From positions 1 to 64,000 of the forward strand of contig JABDBA010000007.1 in assembly GCA_013288885.1 (NCBI GenBank): 64,000 nucleotides of DNA, written 5' to 3'. The notes under the pieces were generated by a model. The model saw only the letters and a program-made list of their open reading frames with translations, was not told the DNA's origin and ran no database searches. This document shows, in pieces, positions 37,229 to 46,023 of the stretch. A program made the position numbers and the translations under genes. This stretch comes from Gammaproteobacteria bacterium (GTDB lineage Bacteria > Pseudomonadota > Gammaproteobacteria > JABDBA01). Position 1 is the stretch's first letter. The number at the start of each line of letters is the position of its first letter.

Positions 37229-38064
37229 AGGTTCCTAAATTTTGCCAATTCAACCTGCCCATTATAACAAGCTTGACCAAACTCGTCGCTATAAAAATAC
37301 TCATATTCGAACAATCGGCTACGTGCGATTGGGTCGTCGCTCTTATCATCTGAGGCAAGCCCTGGGTGACACATAATCAAACCACCGTTGCTCACAGACC
37401 TTAGGAAAGCTGGAAACAATTTCCCATAGCCATTCGCCTGTTCAAAATCATAAATTCCCCCAAAAGAAGAATTATGCGGGATAGAATGCTGCTGTAACAA
37501 TGGCTTAAAAGCACGACCCCCCGCTAAATAAATGACCAGCCGTTTACATTTGGCCAAACCCTGCACTAGACTAGCGAAACCCGCTTCATCGACACAACGT
37601 ACATAAGGTTTATGGTTGGCAAAGCGTTGTGCATAAACCATCATGAGGGCATCGCGAATGACAGGAAATTGATGGATATGTTGATGCCCATCTATAAAAT
37701 CGGGAAGCTTTCCCATATACTCCGCAAATCGATCGATTTGACGATGTAATTCGGCTACAATCTCGGCTACATTAAGTTGGCGTGTCAGAGATTTTGCCAA
37801 TAGCGTGGTTAGGCTAGGGAAATGACCGTCTGATGTTAACATGGGCATAACAGCCAGTGGAGCACCTTCGGTTAAATTAAAGTGAAGGCCGATGTCGATG
37901 TCAGCTTGAAAAGGTTGGAGCAACTTGGCCGCAGTTGGCCAATAAGTAGCAGTGGTCATGCAGCTAGTCGCAGATAAGCACTTTTTTGCGACCAAGGCTA
38001 CAATGCCCTCGGAAATTGCGAGGTCCTGACCATAATCATCGGCACACAAAATAATTTTTTTCAT
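37225..38064 (-). CDS. YdjC/ChbG-family carbohydrate deacetylase (NaxD-like)
   Basis: The 279 residues match the YdjC/ChbG/HpnK family of metal-dependent sugar deacetylases: [15 protein letters not shown] (the Asp-Asp metal motif), [14 protein letters not shown] (His), and [18 protein letters not shown] (the second metal-binding histidine set). In Francisella the YdjC-family NaxD deacetylates undecaprenyl-phosphate N-acetylgalactosamine for lipid A modification; the adjacent ArnT-like transferase and family 2 glycosyltransferase suggest a similar job here. Chitooligosaccharide deacetylation (ChbG) is the alternative, but no chitobiose genes are nearby. Confidence 0.82.
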   Translation of the reverse strand: MKKIILCADDYGQDLAISEGIVALVAKKCLSATSCMTTATYWPTAAKLLQPFQADIDIGLHFNLTEGAPLAVMPMLTSDGHFPSLTTLLAKSLTRQLNVAEIVAELHRQIDRFAEYMGKLPDFIDGHQHIHQFPVIRDALMMVYAQRFANHKPYVRCVDEAGFASLVQGLAKCKRLVIYLAGGRAFKPLLQQHSIPHNSSFGGIYDFEQANGYGKLFPAFLRSVSNGGLIMCHPGLASDDKSDDPIARSRLFEYEYFYSDEFGQACYNGQVELAKFRNL

Positions 38065-38083
38065 AACGATATAATAGCAATTT

Positions 38084-39835
38084 ATGACTACTCAGGCTAT
38101 CAATAAAACTAAAACATGGTGGGTGGATATCAGCTTGCTGATAATACTCATCGGCGTATTTTTCGCATTGTGGATAGGTTCGCACCCATTATTTGTTCCC
38201 GATGAAGGCCGCTATTCAGAAGCAGCGCGCGAAATGCTAGCCAACCACGATTGGCTTATTCCGCGCGTTAATGGCGTGGCATTTCTGGATAAACCGATTA
38301 TCTATTATTGGATGCAAGCTACTGCCATCAAATGGTTTGGTTTAAATGAATGGTCAGTGCACATTGGGCCCGCTTTATTGGGAATTTTGGGTTGTGTGAT
38401 GACCTATATCGCTGGGCGTTTACTATTTAATCGCCGCACTGGCATTTTAGCTGCGTTTATTTTAGCCACCAGCCCACTTTATTCTGCCATGGCGCGTTAT
38501 GCTAATTTTGATTTAGCGGTAGCTACCTTTGTCAATTGCGCGTTGTTTTGTTTTATTATCGCGATGAAATATGCGCCCGGAAAAATACGCGATCGTTTTC
38601 TCTGGGCAGCCTATATTTTTGCCGGAATCGCGATTTTAACCAAAGGATTAATTGGCATTGTTTTCCCTGCACTGATTATTGGTGTATGGATACTTTGTTT
38701 AAATCGCTGGTATTTGCTAAAACAGATACATTTGATCCTTGGTTTAATTATTGTATTTGTGATCAGTGCCCCGTGGTATTTAATGGCACAACATGTGATC
38801 CCCCAATTTTTTGAATATATCTTTGTTAAGCAACAATTTTTACGTTTTCTCACCCCTAATTTCAATAACAAAGCACCGGTTTGGTTTTATTTGCCGGTAG
38901 TTTTATTGGGGTTATTCCCTTGGGTAGTATTTTTGTATCAAGCCCTCAGAGAAAAAATAAAACAGGTATGGCAAGACAAGCAACGCTATTCGACAGAGCT
39001 ATTCTTGTTATTGTGGCCATTGTTGATTTTTTTATTTTTTTCAGCACCTAATTCTAAAACGATTGGTTATATCACCCCTGTTTTAGCACCGCTGGTATTG
39101 TTGATGGCACATTATTTAAGTGGTCAATGGGAAATCGCGCGATCAAAAGGTGTGCGCTGTGGTATGTTTGCTTTTCTAATATTGGCGTTAGCGATTGTAG
39201 TGGCAACCTTTGTTTTGCCACAATTAGCAATATTTACACCTAACATAAAATATGAATTGCATTATTATTTTGTCACCCTTACCGCTATATTTTCAATCGC
39301 TATCATTTTGGTATTATTGCAAATACGCAACACCACGACGCCCAAAGTATTTTATACTTTATTATTTGCGATTAGCACTTGCCTGGCGACCGCCGCTGCG
39401 TCAGTGCCTCATCTAGGTTTAACAACAGTAAAACCGCTCGCACTTATCATTAATCAATATCGCGAACCAGGCGATGAAATTGTAAATTATGAACATTATT
39501 ATCAAGATTTGCCTTTTTATGTGCAAGGTTATGTGACGACGGTAACAGATTGGACTGATCCATCCATCCCTAACGATGATGATTGGCAAAATCAATTATG
39601 GGAAGGTATGCAGTTTGAAGGTAAAAAACCATGGTTGATCGATGGGCCGACTTTTTGGCAGCAATGGCATTCAAAAAAGCGCATGTTTGTGATCGTCGAT
39701 GCCAGTTATTATCCGCACTTCAAAACACTGGCTAACGGGCATTTTTATATGTTGGGTGATAATTTACATATTTATTTAATCACGAACGAAAAACCCAAAA
39801 CTTTCCCAACAGAAAAGTTACTGCCGGTAAAATAA
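38084..39835 (+). CDS. ArnT-like glycosyltransferase, family 39/83
   Basis: A 583-residue inner-membrane protein with about 11-13 membrane segments of the PMT_2/ArnT family, which moves a sugar from undecaprenyl phosphate to an outer acceptor such as lipid A. Seen: FVPDEGRYSEAAREML in the first periplasmic loop (the conserved Asp-Glu of GT-C enzymes), FLDKPIIYYWMQA, and the ARYANFDLAVA segment. The N-terminal two-thirds are clearly conserved, the C-terminal periplasmic part is variable. Donor sugar unknown; neighbours suggest an amino sugar. It overlaps the convergent gtrA by 56 bases. Confidence 0.87.
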   Translation: MTTQAINKTKTWWVDISLLIILIGVFFALWIGSHPLFVPDEGRYSEAAREMLANHDWLIPRVNGVAFLDKPIIYYWMQATAIKWFGLNEWSVHIGPALLGILGCVMTYIAGRLLFNRRTGILAAFILATSPLYSAMARYANFDLAVATFVNCALFCFIIAMKYAPGKIRDRFLWAAYIFAGIAILTKGLIGIVFPALIIGVWILCLNRWYLLKQIHLILGLIIVFVISAPWYLMAQHVIPQFFEYIFVKQQFLRFLTPNFNNKAPVWFYLPVVLLGLFPWVVFLYQALREKIKQVWQDKQRYSTELFLLLWPLLIFLFFSAPNSKTIGYITPVLAPLVLLMAHYLSGQWEIARSKGVRCGMFAFLILALAIVVATFVLPQLAIFTPNIKYELHYYFVTLTAIFSIAIILVLLQIRNTTTPKVFYTLLFAISTCLATAAASVPHLGLTTVKPLALIINQYREPGDEIVNYEHYYQDLPFYVQGYVTTVTDWTDPSIPNDDDWQNQLWEGMQFEGKKPWLIDGPTFWQQWHSKKRMFVIVDASYYPHFKTLANGHFYMLGDNLHIYLITNEKPKTFPTEKLLPVK

Positions 39836-40181
39836 GCAAAACTAGCAATAAGGCGATAGGGTAATAAATTTTAAATAGATTGAGAAAAATATAAAACAAG
39901 CCTTCGTTAGCGATGAAATTACTGGCCGCCACAATAAATAAGCGTTTTATTGCCACATGATGATGGGTATTAGTGCCAGAAAAAGTAAAATTGCGGTGGC
40001 CAAAATAACTCACATTAAAAGCAAATAGAAAACCAATGACATTCGCAATCAATGGTTTAAGCCCAGTTAACTCCACTAAAAGAACCACAATCCCTAATTG
40101 TGTAATAGCTGCGGCTGTGCCGATCATGCCAAAATAGGCCAATTGGCGCAGTAGTGGATAACGGTGTAAGAGTGCTTTCAT
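39780..40181 (-). CDS. GtrA-like membrane protein
   Basis: A 133-residue protein with four predicted membrane segments and the GtrA signature RQLAYFGMIGTAAAITQ and NVSYFGHRNFTFSG. GtrA proteins are thought to flip or help handle undecaprenyl-phosphate sugars made by GtrB-type transferases; the gene follows such a transferase with a four-base overlap. Its 3' end overlaps the convergent ArnT-like gene. Confidence 0.88.
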   Translation of the reverse strand: MKALLHRYPLLRQLAYFGMIGTAAAITQLGIVVLLVELTGLKPLIANVIGFLFAFNVSYFGHRNFTFSGTNTHHHVAIKRLFIVAASNFIANEGLFYIFLNLFKIYYPIALLLVLLILPAVTFLLGKFWVFRS

Positions 40182-41146
40182 TCATCAAAACCAAATCGAT
40201 TGCCCACAATATATTTCGGCCGCCGTTTAACTTCGTTAAAAATTCGCGCAATATATTCGCCTAAAATGCCAATCGATAATAATTGAATGCCACCAAAAAA
40301 CATAATGGCGACAGTGATGGTTGCAAAACCCGGTACGTCGACGCCAAATATAAGCGTAATGGTGACGATGTATAATGCATAAACAAGTGCGATCAAAGAA
40401 ATAATAAACCCTATCAAACTCCAGATGCGCAATGGGATATCAGAAAACAATGTAATGCCTGTGAGGGCGAGTTCGGTGAGTCGGCTAAATTTCCAAGAAC
40501 TTTTGCCACCGGCGCGTTTTTGCACGGTGAAAGGTACAGCGATGGATTTGAAACCCACCCAGGAATATAAACCTTTCATGAAGCGTCCACGTTCTTCAAT
40601 GCTGTTGAGAGCAGCCACCACTTTTTTATCGAGTAACCGAAAATCACCGGCGTTGCTCGGAATATTGATACGGGAAATTTTTGTCATTAAGCCATAGAAC
40701 AAACCGGCGAAGGCGCGTTTGAGTAATGACTCATCGTCACGATTGCTTCGCACACCATAAACCATGTCATAGCCTTCTGCCCATTGATCCAAAAAGGTGG
40801 GAATCATTTCGGTAGGGTGTTGAAAATCAGCATCGGTGATGATAACCACATCGCCTGAGCAGTGTTCTAAGCCTGCCGTTAAGGCTGCTTCTTTGCCAAA
40901 GTTACGTGATAATGCCAATAATTTAATATGATAAGACTTCGGTAAGCCTACTATACGCTCAACCGTGTGATCGGCGCTGCCATCATCGATGATAATAATT
41001 TCAAAGTGCGGGCTGAGCGCCTTGAGTTGCTCTTGTAGTTTGGCCAAAAAAGACTCAATTACCTCTTCTTCATTGTATACGGGCACTATGCATGATATAA
41101 ATATCTCTTTCTCGGCAACGAGCTGCTTGCGGTCGATAATGGTCAT
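40178..41146 (-). CDS. undecaprenyl-phosphate glycosyltransferase, family 2 (GtrB/DPM1-like)
   Basis: The 322 residues comprise a cytoplasmic GT2 domain (ISCIVPVYNEEEVIESFLAK, IIIDDGSADHT, ALSRNFGKEAALTAGLEH, VVIITDADFQHPTEMI with the DxD motif) and two C-terminal membrane segments (about 235-300). It should load a sugar onto the lipid carrier for later transfer by the ArnT-like enzyme. Upstream partner of gtrA in one operon. Close families include ArnC, GtrB and Francisella FlmF; the sugar cannot be told. Confidence 0.9.
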   Translation of the reverse strand: MTIIDRKQLVAEKEIFISCIVPVYNEEEVIESFLAKLQEQLKALSPHFEIIIIDDGSADHTVERIVGLPKSYHIKLLALSRNFGKEAALTAGLEHCSGDVVIITDADFQHPTEMIPTFLDQWAEGYDMVYGVRSNRDDESLLKRAFAGLFYGLMTKISRINIPSNAGDFRLLDKKVVAALNSIEERGRFMKGLYSWVGFKSIAVPFTVQKRAGGKSSWKFSRLTELALTGITLFSDIPLRIWSLIGFIISLIALVYALYIVTITLIFGVDVPGFATITVAIMFFGGIQLLSIGILGEYIARIFNEVKRRPKYIVGNRFGFDE

Positions 41147-41202
41147 AAGGTAGCCTTGTGCGTTAGTTTAGGTTCCCATTATAGCTGTAAAGTAAGGGCG
41201 GC

Positions 41203-41211
41203 TGCTATAAT
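41203..41211 (+). promoter_or_regulatory. extended -10 promoter for ald
   Basis: TGCTATAAT, an extended -10 box, lies about 34 bases before the ald start. There is no good -35 box, which is usual for this promoter class. Confidence 0.5.
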
Positions 41212-41244
41212 ATTTGTTCAATCAATTTAACTATGAGGTCTTAT

Positions 41245-42360
41245 ATGCTAATCGGCGTTCCAAAAGAAATAAAAAATCATGAATATCGTGTAGGGATGGT
41301 TCCTGCCAGTGTCAGAGAACTTATCCACAATGGCCATGAGGTTATTGTTGAAACGGAAGCAGGTAAGGGGATAGGCCTCAGTGATCGTGATTACGAAGCC
41401 GTAGGTGCTAAGATTGTTAAAACAGCGGAAGAAATTTTTAAACGAGCAGAACTTATTGTCAAAGTGAAAGAACCGCAACCGCAAGAATGTAAACGGTTAC
41501 GCTCCGGTCAAATTCTTTTTACTTATTTGCATTTAGCGCCAGACCCTGAGCAAACCGAATTATTGCTTACTTCAAAATGTACAGCGATTGCTTATGAAAC
41601 TGTGACTGATGATCGCGGTGGTTTGCCGCTATTAGCACCGATGAGTGAAGTGGCGGGTCGTATGTCGATCCAAGCGGGTGCACATTGTTTAGAGAAAGCA
41701 CAAGGTGGTAGTGGTATTTTATTAAGCGGTGTACCTGGGGTAGTTCCCGGTAGTGTGACTGTTATTGGCGGTGGTGTGGTGGGTACGAATGCGGCACGCA
41801 TGGCAATGGGAATGGAAGCGCACGTAACAGTATTGGATAAATCATTGAATCGTTTAAAAGAATTAGATTTTCAATTTGGTTCGAAGTTAACGACGATTTA
41901 TGCGACACGCGATTCGATCGAAGAATATGTATTGTCTGCCGATTTGGTGATTGGTGCGGTGTTAGTGCCTGGGGCTGCTGCGCCTAAATTAGTAACAGAA
42001 GAGATGCTAAAGAAAATGCGACCGGGTTCTGTGATAGTGGATGTGGCGATCGATCAAGGTGGTTGCTTTGAAACCAGTCGGCCGACCACACATACGCAAC
42101 CCACTTATATTCAGGATGGTGTAGTGCATTATTGTGTCACCAATATGCCAGGTGCTGTGCCACGTACTGCAACCTTTGCACTTAACAATGCGACGTTGCC
42201 GTTTATTATTGCGCTTGCTAATAAAGGAGCTAAACGGGCTTTGTTAGAAGATAAACATTTGATGAATGGCTTGAATGTGCACAATGGCCATTTAACTCAC
42301 GCAGCCGTTGCTACTGCGTTGAAGCGTGACAGTGTAGCACCCGCCAGTGTGTTGGGATGA
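41245..42360 (+). CDS. ald: alanine dehydrogenase
   Basis: NAD-dependent interconversion of alanine and pyruvate plus ammonia. The 371 residues start [18 protein letters not shown], and include the catalytic Lys/His regions KVKEPQPQE and [12 protein letters not shown], and the NAD motif [15 protein letters not shown]. The ATG at 41245 is chosen because GAGG stands seven bases before it; the ATG at 41233 overlaps that site. Single-gene unit, followed by a repeat element. Confidence 0.95.
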   Translation: MLIGVPKEIKNHEYRVGMVPASVRELIHNGHEVIVETEAGKGIGLSDRDYEAVGAKIVKTAEEIFKRAELIVKVKEPQPQECKRLRSGQILFTYLHLAPDPEQTELLLTSKCTAIAYETVTDDRGGLPLLAPMSEVAGRMSIQAGAHCLEKAQGGSGILLSGVPGVVPGSVTVIGGGVVGTNAARMAMGMEAHVTVLDKSLNRLKELDFQFGSKLTTIYATRDSIEEYVLSADLVIGAVLVPGAAAPKLVTEEMLKKMRPGSVIVDVAIDQGGCFETSRPTTHTQPTYIQDGVVHYCVTNMPGAVPRTATFALNNATLPFIIALANKGAKRALLEDKHLMNGLNVHNGHLTHAAVATALKRDSVAPASVLG

Positions 42361-42409
42361 AACCTCGCACAATGAGGTAAATATCTGCCGGGTATTTTTG
42401 AATGGGTTG

Positions 42410-42515
42410 CCCCCTTTGAAAAAGGGGGCCGCCGAGCGCTAAGCGAGGCGGGGGGATTTAAAGATTGTGCAGCCTTCCTCAAATCCCCCCTAGCCCCCCT
42501 TTTTCAAAGGGGGGA
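42410..42515. repeat. 107-bp nested palindromic repeat, copy 1 (before the M17 peptidase)
   Basis: The ends are 19-base inverted repeats (CCCCCTTTGAAAAAGGGGG and its complement near 42497-42514), with a second inner pair GGGGGGATTT/AAATCCCCCC and a GC-rich centre. It is nearly identical to 43954-44060 (about four substitutions and one indel) and in the same orientation. No coding capacity; MITE-like. A further partial arm (CTTTTTCAAAGGG) follows near 42527-42539. Confidence 0.85.
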
Positions 42516-42570
42516 ACAGGAAGTGTCTTTTTCAAAGGGTGAATAATCCAATTATTTCAGGATTTATATT

Positions 42571-43947
42571 ATGCTAAATTGTTATACTAAAACTTCCAGC
42601 AACCAAACCATTCCAATTATATCCATCATCGCAGATCAATTTAATACTTGGTTAAGTTCCCAATCAATCAACATAAAAAATTGGATTACCGTAACTAATT
42701 TCATTGCCAAACCTGAAACTTATTGCTTGATCCCAGATGCAACAGGTGGTTTAGCACAAGTATTAATCGGCATTAAAAACGCCGAAGATTTTTGGCCGTT
42801 TGGCATGTTGCCTACTGCGTTACCGAAAAATATTTATCGTATTGAAAATATTACCGATAAAAATATTTTAAACCGCGCAGCGATTGCTTGGGGTTTGGGT
42901 GCGTATCAATTTACACGCTATAAACAACCCAGCAAAACCATAGCAGAATTATTTTTATCCGATAATCATAATCAAGCATTTATTGAAAATACGGTAAACG
43001 CTGTTTATTTAGTGCGTAATTTAACGAATACCCCGACAGAAGATATGGGGCCTGCGGAGCTGGCGCATGCGGCAGTGGAACTAGCAAAGCATCACAATGC
43101 AGCTATTGTACAAATTATTGGGGATGATTTATTGAAGAATAATTATCCCACCATTCATGCAGTGGGCAGGGCCAGCCCACGTGTGCCGCGCTTAATTGAT
43201 TTGCGCTGGGGTGATATGAGCCACCCTAAAATTACCTTAGTGGGGAAGGGCGTTTGTTTTGATTCAGGTGGCCTTGATCTTAAAACGGCTTCTGGCATGT
43301 TGTTGATGAAAAAAGATATGGCGGGTGCGGCACATGCCTTAGGTTTAGCACAGATGATCATGCAAGCTAATTTGCCAGTGCGTTTACGCGTGTTAATTCC
43401 TGCTGTTGAAAATGTTGTGGCAGGTAATGCGTATAAACCAGGTGATATTATTCGCACGCGTAAAGGAATTACTGTTGAAGTAGGTAATACCGATGCGGAA
43501 GGGCGCATGATTGTATGTGATGCATTAACAGAAGCAGCAAGTGAAAATCCCAAATTGATTATTGATTTTACTACCTTGACGGGCGCAGCGCGGGTTGCAG
43601 TAGGCACTGAAATCAGTGCGATGTTTACCGATCATGAAGAATTAGCACAGCAGTTGCAGCAGCACGGTGTGCAAGAGCAAGATCCTGTTTGGCGTTTACC
43701 GCTCTATGCGCCTTATCGCAAACTGATCGATACACCTTACGCGGATATGAACAACTCCGGTAATTCGCCTTATGCAGGTGCAATCACTGCCGGTTTGTTT
43801 TTGAAGGAATTTGTGCCAGCCGAGATCCCATGGGTCCATCTTGATTTTATGGGCTGGAATATCTCCGCACGCCCCGGCCGCCCCGAAGGTGGTGAGGCAA
43901 TGAGTATCCGTGCTGTGTTTAGTTATTTGGCGACAACGTATAAGTAA
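42571..43947 (+). CDS. M17 family leucyl aminopeptidase
   Basis: Cytosolic two-metal aminopeptidase, 458 residues. The catalytic domain shows GKGVCFDSGGLDLKTASGML, LMKKDMAGAAHALGLA (metal Lys and Asp) and the signature NTDAEGRMIVCDAL, plus FTTLTGAARVAVG. The N-terminal domain is shorter than in E. coli PepA, so PepA-like DNA binding is unlikely; it resembles the PepB/short leucyl aminopeptidase group. It lies between two direct copies of a 107-bp repeat and has no operon partner. Confidence 0.92.
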   Translation: MLNCYTKTSSNQTIPIISIIADQFNTWLSSQSINIKNWITVTNFIAKPETYCLIPDATGGLAQVLIGIKNAEDFWPFGMLPTALPKNIYRIENITDKNILNRAAIAWGLGAYQFTRYKQPSKTIAELFLSDNHNQAFIENTVNAVYLVRNLTNTPTEDMGPAELAHAAVELAKHHNAAIVQIIGDDLLKNNYPTIHAVGRASPRVPRLIDLRWGDMSHPKITLVGKGVCFDSGGLDLKTASGMLLMKKDMAGAAHALGLAQMIMQANLPVRLRVLIPAVENVVAGNAYKPGDIIRTRKGITVEVGNTDAEGRMIVCDALTEAASENPKLIIDFTTLTGAARVAVGTEISAMFTDHEELAQQLQQHGVQEQDPVWRLPLYAPYRKLIDTPYADMNNSGNSPYAGAITAGLFLKEFVPAEIPWVHLDFMGWNISARPGRPEGGEAMSIRAVFSYLATTYK

Positions 43948-43953
43948 TCTTTA

Positions 43954-44060
43954 CCCCCTTTGAAAAAGGGGGTCGCCGAGCGCCAAGCGAGGCGGGGGGA
44001 TTTAAAGATCGTGCAGCCTTCTTCAAATCCCCCCTAGCCCCCCCTTTTTCAAAGGGGGGA
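43954..44060. repeat. 107-bp nested palindromic repeat, copy 2 (after the M17 peptidase)
   Basis: Near-identical to 42410-42515 and in the same orientation. It starts seven bases after the peptidase stop and ends eight bases before the convergent aacS stop, so it probably also acts as a two-way terminator. Confidence 0.85.
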
Positions 44061-44068
44061 ATAAAGAA

Positions 44069-46018
44069 TTAAATCTGCAACTCCGGAATATTCTTAAAAT
44101 ACTCCAAACTTTCGGGGTTTGCCAACGCATCTATATTTTTAACGGGCAAGCCTTCTACAATATTGCGCACCGCCAATTCCACTAATTTGCCACTGTTGGT
44201 TTTCGGTAAATCGGCGACTTGAATTATCTTCGCCGGTACATGACGTGGTGAGGCATTATCGCGAATAATTTTGTTAATGCGATTTTTTAATTTCTCGTCT
44301 AAGATAATTTCATGGCGTAATTTTACAAATAAAATAACCCGTACATCATTTTCCCAATCTTGCCCAATGGCTAAACTTTCTAATACTTCGTCGACTTTTT
44401 CTACTTGGCGATAAATTTCTGCCGTGCCAATGCGTGTGCCGCCCGGGTTTAATACGGCATCCGATCGCCCGTAAATAATCACACCATCATGTTCAGTAAT
44501 CTCAGCATAATCACCATGCGCCCAAATACCAGGATATTTTTCAAAATACGCTTTATGATATTTTTCACCGGTAGGATCGTTCCAAAAATAAATAGGCATA
44601 CAAGGAAATGGTGCAGTACAAACTAATTCGCCTTTTTCATGTAATACGGGTTGACCTTGTTCATTAAAGATTTCTACTTTCATGCCCAAACCACGGCATT
44701 GTAATTCGCCACGATAGACCGGCAAAATAGGGTTGCCCAAAGCAAAACACGAAACAATATCAGTGCCGCCTGAGATAGAAGAAAGGCATAGATCATGTTT
44801 AACATCGCGATAAACAAAATCAAAACTTTCTGGTGCTAAGGGTGAACCAGTGGAAAGAATAGTGCGTAATGATTTTAAACTGTGTGTATGAATAGGTTTA
44901 AGGCCATTTTTTTCTACTGAGGCAATATATTTTGCGCCCGTACCAAATACCGTAATCCTTTCTTGATCGATAATATCAAATAACGCTTTGGTATCAGGAT
45001 AAAACGGTGCACCATCATAAAGCACCACGGTTGCTCCAACGGCTAAACTGCTGATCATCCAATTCCACATCATCCAACCGCAGGTGGTAAAATAAAAAAT
45101 GGTGTCTTGCGCGGTTAAATCAGTATGCAGCACTAATTCTTTGCAATGCTGTAATAAAGTACCACCCGCGCCATGCACGATACATTTAGGTACACCGGTA
45201 GTGCCAGACGAATATAAGATATACACCGGATGATCGAACGGCAATGATGCAAAATTAATCGTTTTGGCGTTTTTATCGAGAAACTCCGGGTATAAACTAG
45301 CTTGTTTTAATGCCTGTATAGCAGGCGTAGGTTGGGTAAACGGAATAATAATCGTGTGTTCTAAAGAGGGTAAGCTTTGTTGTAACTCTTGAACTTTTGC
45401 TAAGTTATCAAAGGTTTTTCCGTTATAGAAATGGCCATTGCTAGCGAATAATATTTTGGGGGCAATTTGCCCAAAGCGATCTAACACACCATTAAAACCA
45501 AAATCGGTGGGGCACGATGACCATATCGCGCCAATACTGGTGGTGGCTAACATGGCTACTACAGTTTCGATACAGTTAGGCAGCCAGCCACCTACGCGAT
45601 CGCCACTGGTTACGCCTTTATTACGCAAAGCTTGCGCTAGCTGCGCTACTTGCAGATAAAGCTCATTATAAGTGATGGTCTTGCGTGCACTATTTTCTCC
45701 GCGAAAAATTAAAGCTAATTGATCAGTGCGATGTGCCAGTAAGTTTTCGGCAAAATTGAGTTTTGCACCTACAAACCATTGCGCGCCGGGCATTTTTTGA
45801 CGGTCAATTAAAACCTCTTCACAAAATGCGTGAAAATTAACTTTGCAAAAAGTGGCCAGGGTAGGCCAAAATTGCTCAGGAAAATCAATAGACCATTGAT
45901 AAAGGTCAGTATAATGACGGAAATTGGTTTTATAAATAATATTGCAGTAGTTGATAAACTGACTCAGGTTGGCTTTGCTCACTGCTTCAACCGTGGGTTT
46001 CCATATAGGTTGTGTCAT
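44069..46018 (-). CDS. aacS: acetoacetyl-CoA synthetase (acetoacetate-CoA ligase)
   Basis: Activates acetoacetate to acetoacetyl-CoA with ATP. The 649 residues carry the adenylate-forming core ILYSSGTTGVPKCIVHG, GWMMWNWMISSLAVGATVVL and GRSDAVLNPGGTRIGTAEIY, and the C-terminal lysine in LPKTNSGKLVELAVR. The N-terminus (SNLSQFINY-like, WSIDFPEQFW) and length are those of AacS rather than acetyl-CoA synthetase. It lies five bases after the biotin carboxylase gene; acetoacetate is an end product of leucine breakdown, so the two fit one pathway. Confidence 0.92.
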   Translation of the reverse strand: MTQPIWKPTVEAVSKANLSQFINYCNIIYKTNFRHYTDLYQWSIDFPEQFWPTLATFCKVNFHAFCEEVLIDRQKMPGAQWFVGAKLNFAENLLAHRTDQLALIFRGENSARKTITYNELYLQVAQLAQALRNKGVTSGDRVGGWLPNCIETVVAMLATTSIGAIWSSCPTDFGFNGVLDRFGQIAPKILFASNGHFYNGKTFDNLAKVQELQQSLPSLEHTIIIPFTQPTPAIQALKQASLYPEFLDKNAKTINFASLPFDHPVYILYSSGTTGVPKCIVHGAGGTLLQHCKELVLHTDLTAQDTIFYFTTCGWMMWNWMISSLAVGATVVLYDGAPFYPDTKALFDIIDQERITVFGTGAKYIASVEKNGLKPIHTHSLKSLRTILSTGSPLAPESFDFVYRDVKHDLCLSSISGGTDIVSCFALGNPILPVYRGELQCRGLGMKVEIFNEQGQPVLHEKGELVCTAPFPCMPIYFWNDPTGEKYHKAYFEKYPGIWAHGDYAEITEHDGVIIYGRSDAVLNPGGTRIGTAEIYRQVEKVDEVLESLAIGQDWENDVRVILFVKLRHEIILDEKLKNRINKIIRDNASPRHVPAKIIQVADLPKTNSGKLVELAVRNIVEGLPVKNIDALANPESLEYFKNIPELQI

Positions 46019-46023
46019 AAAAA

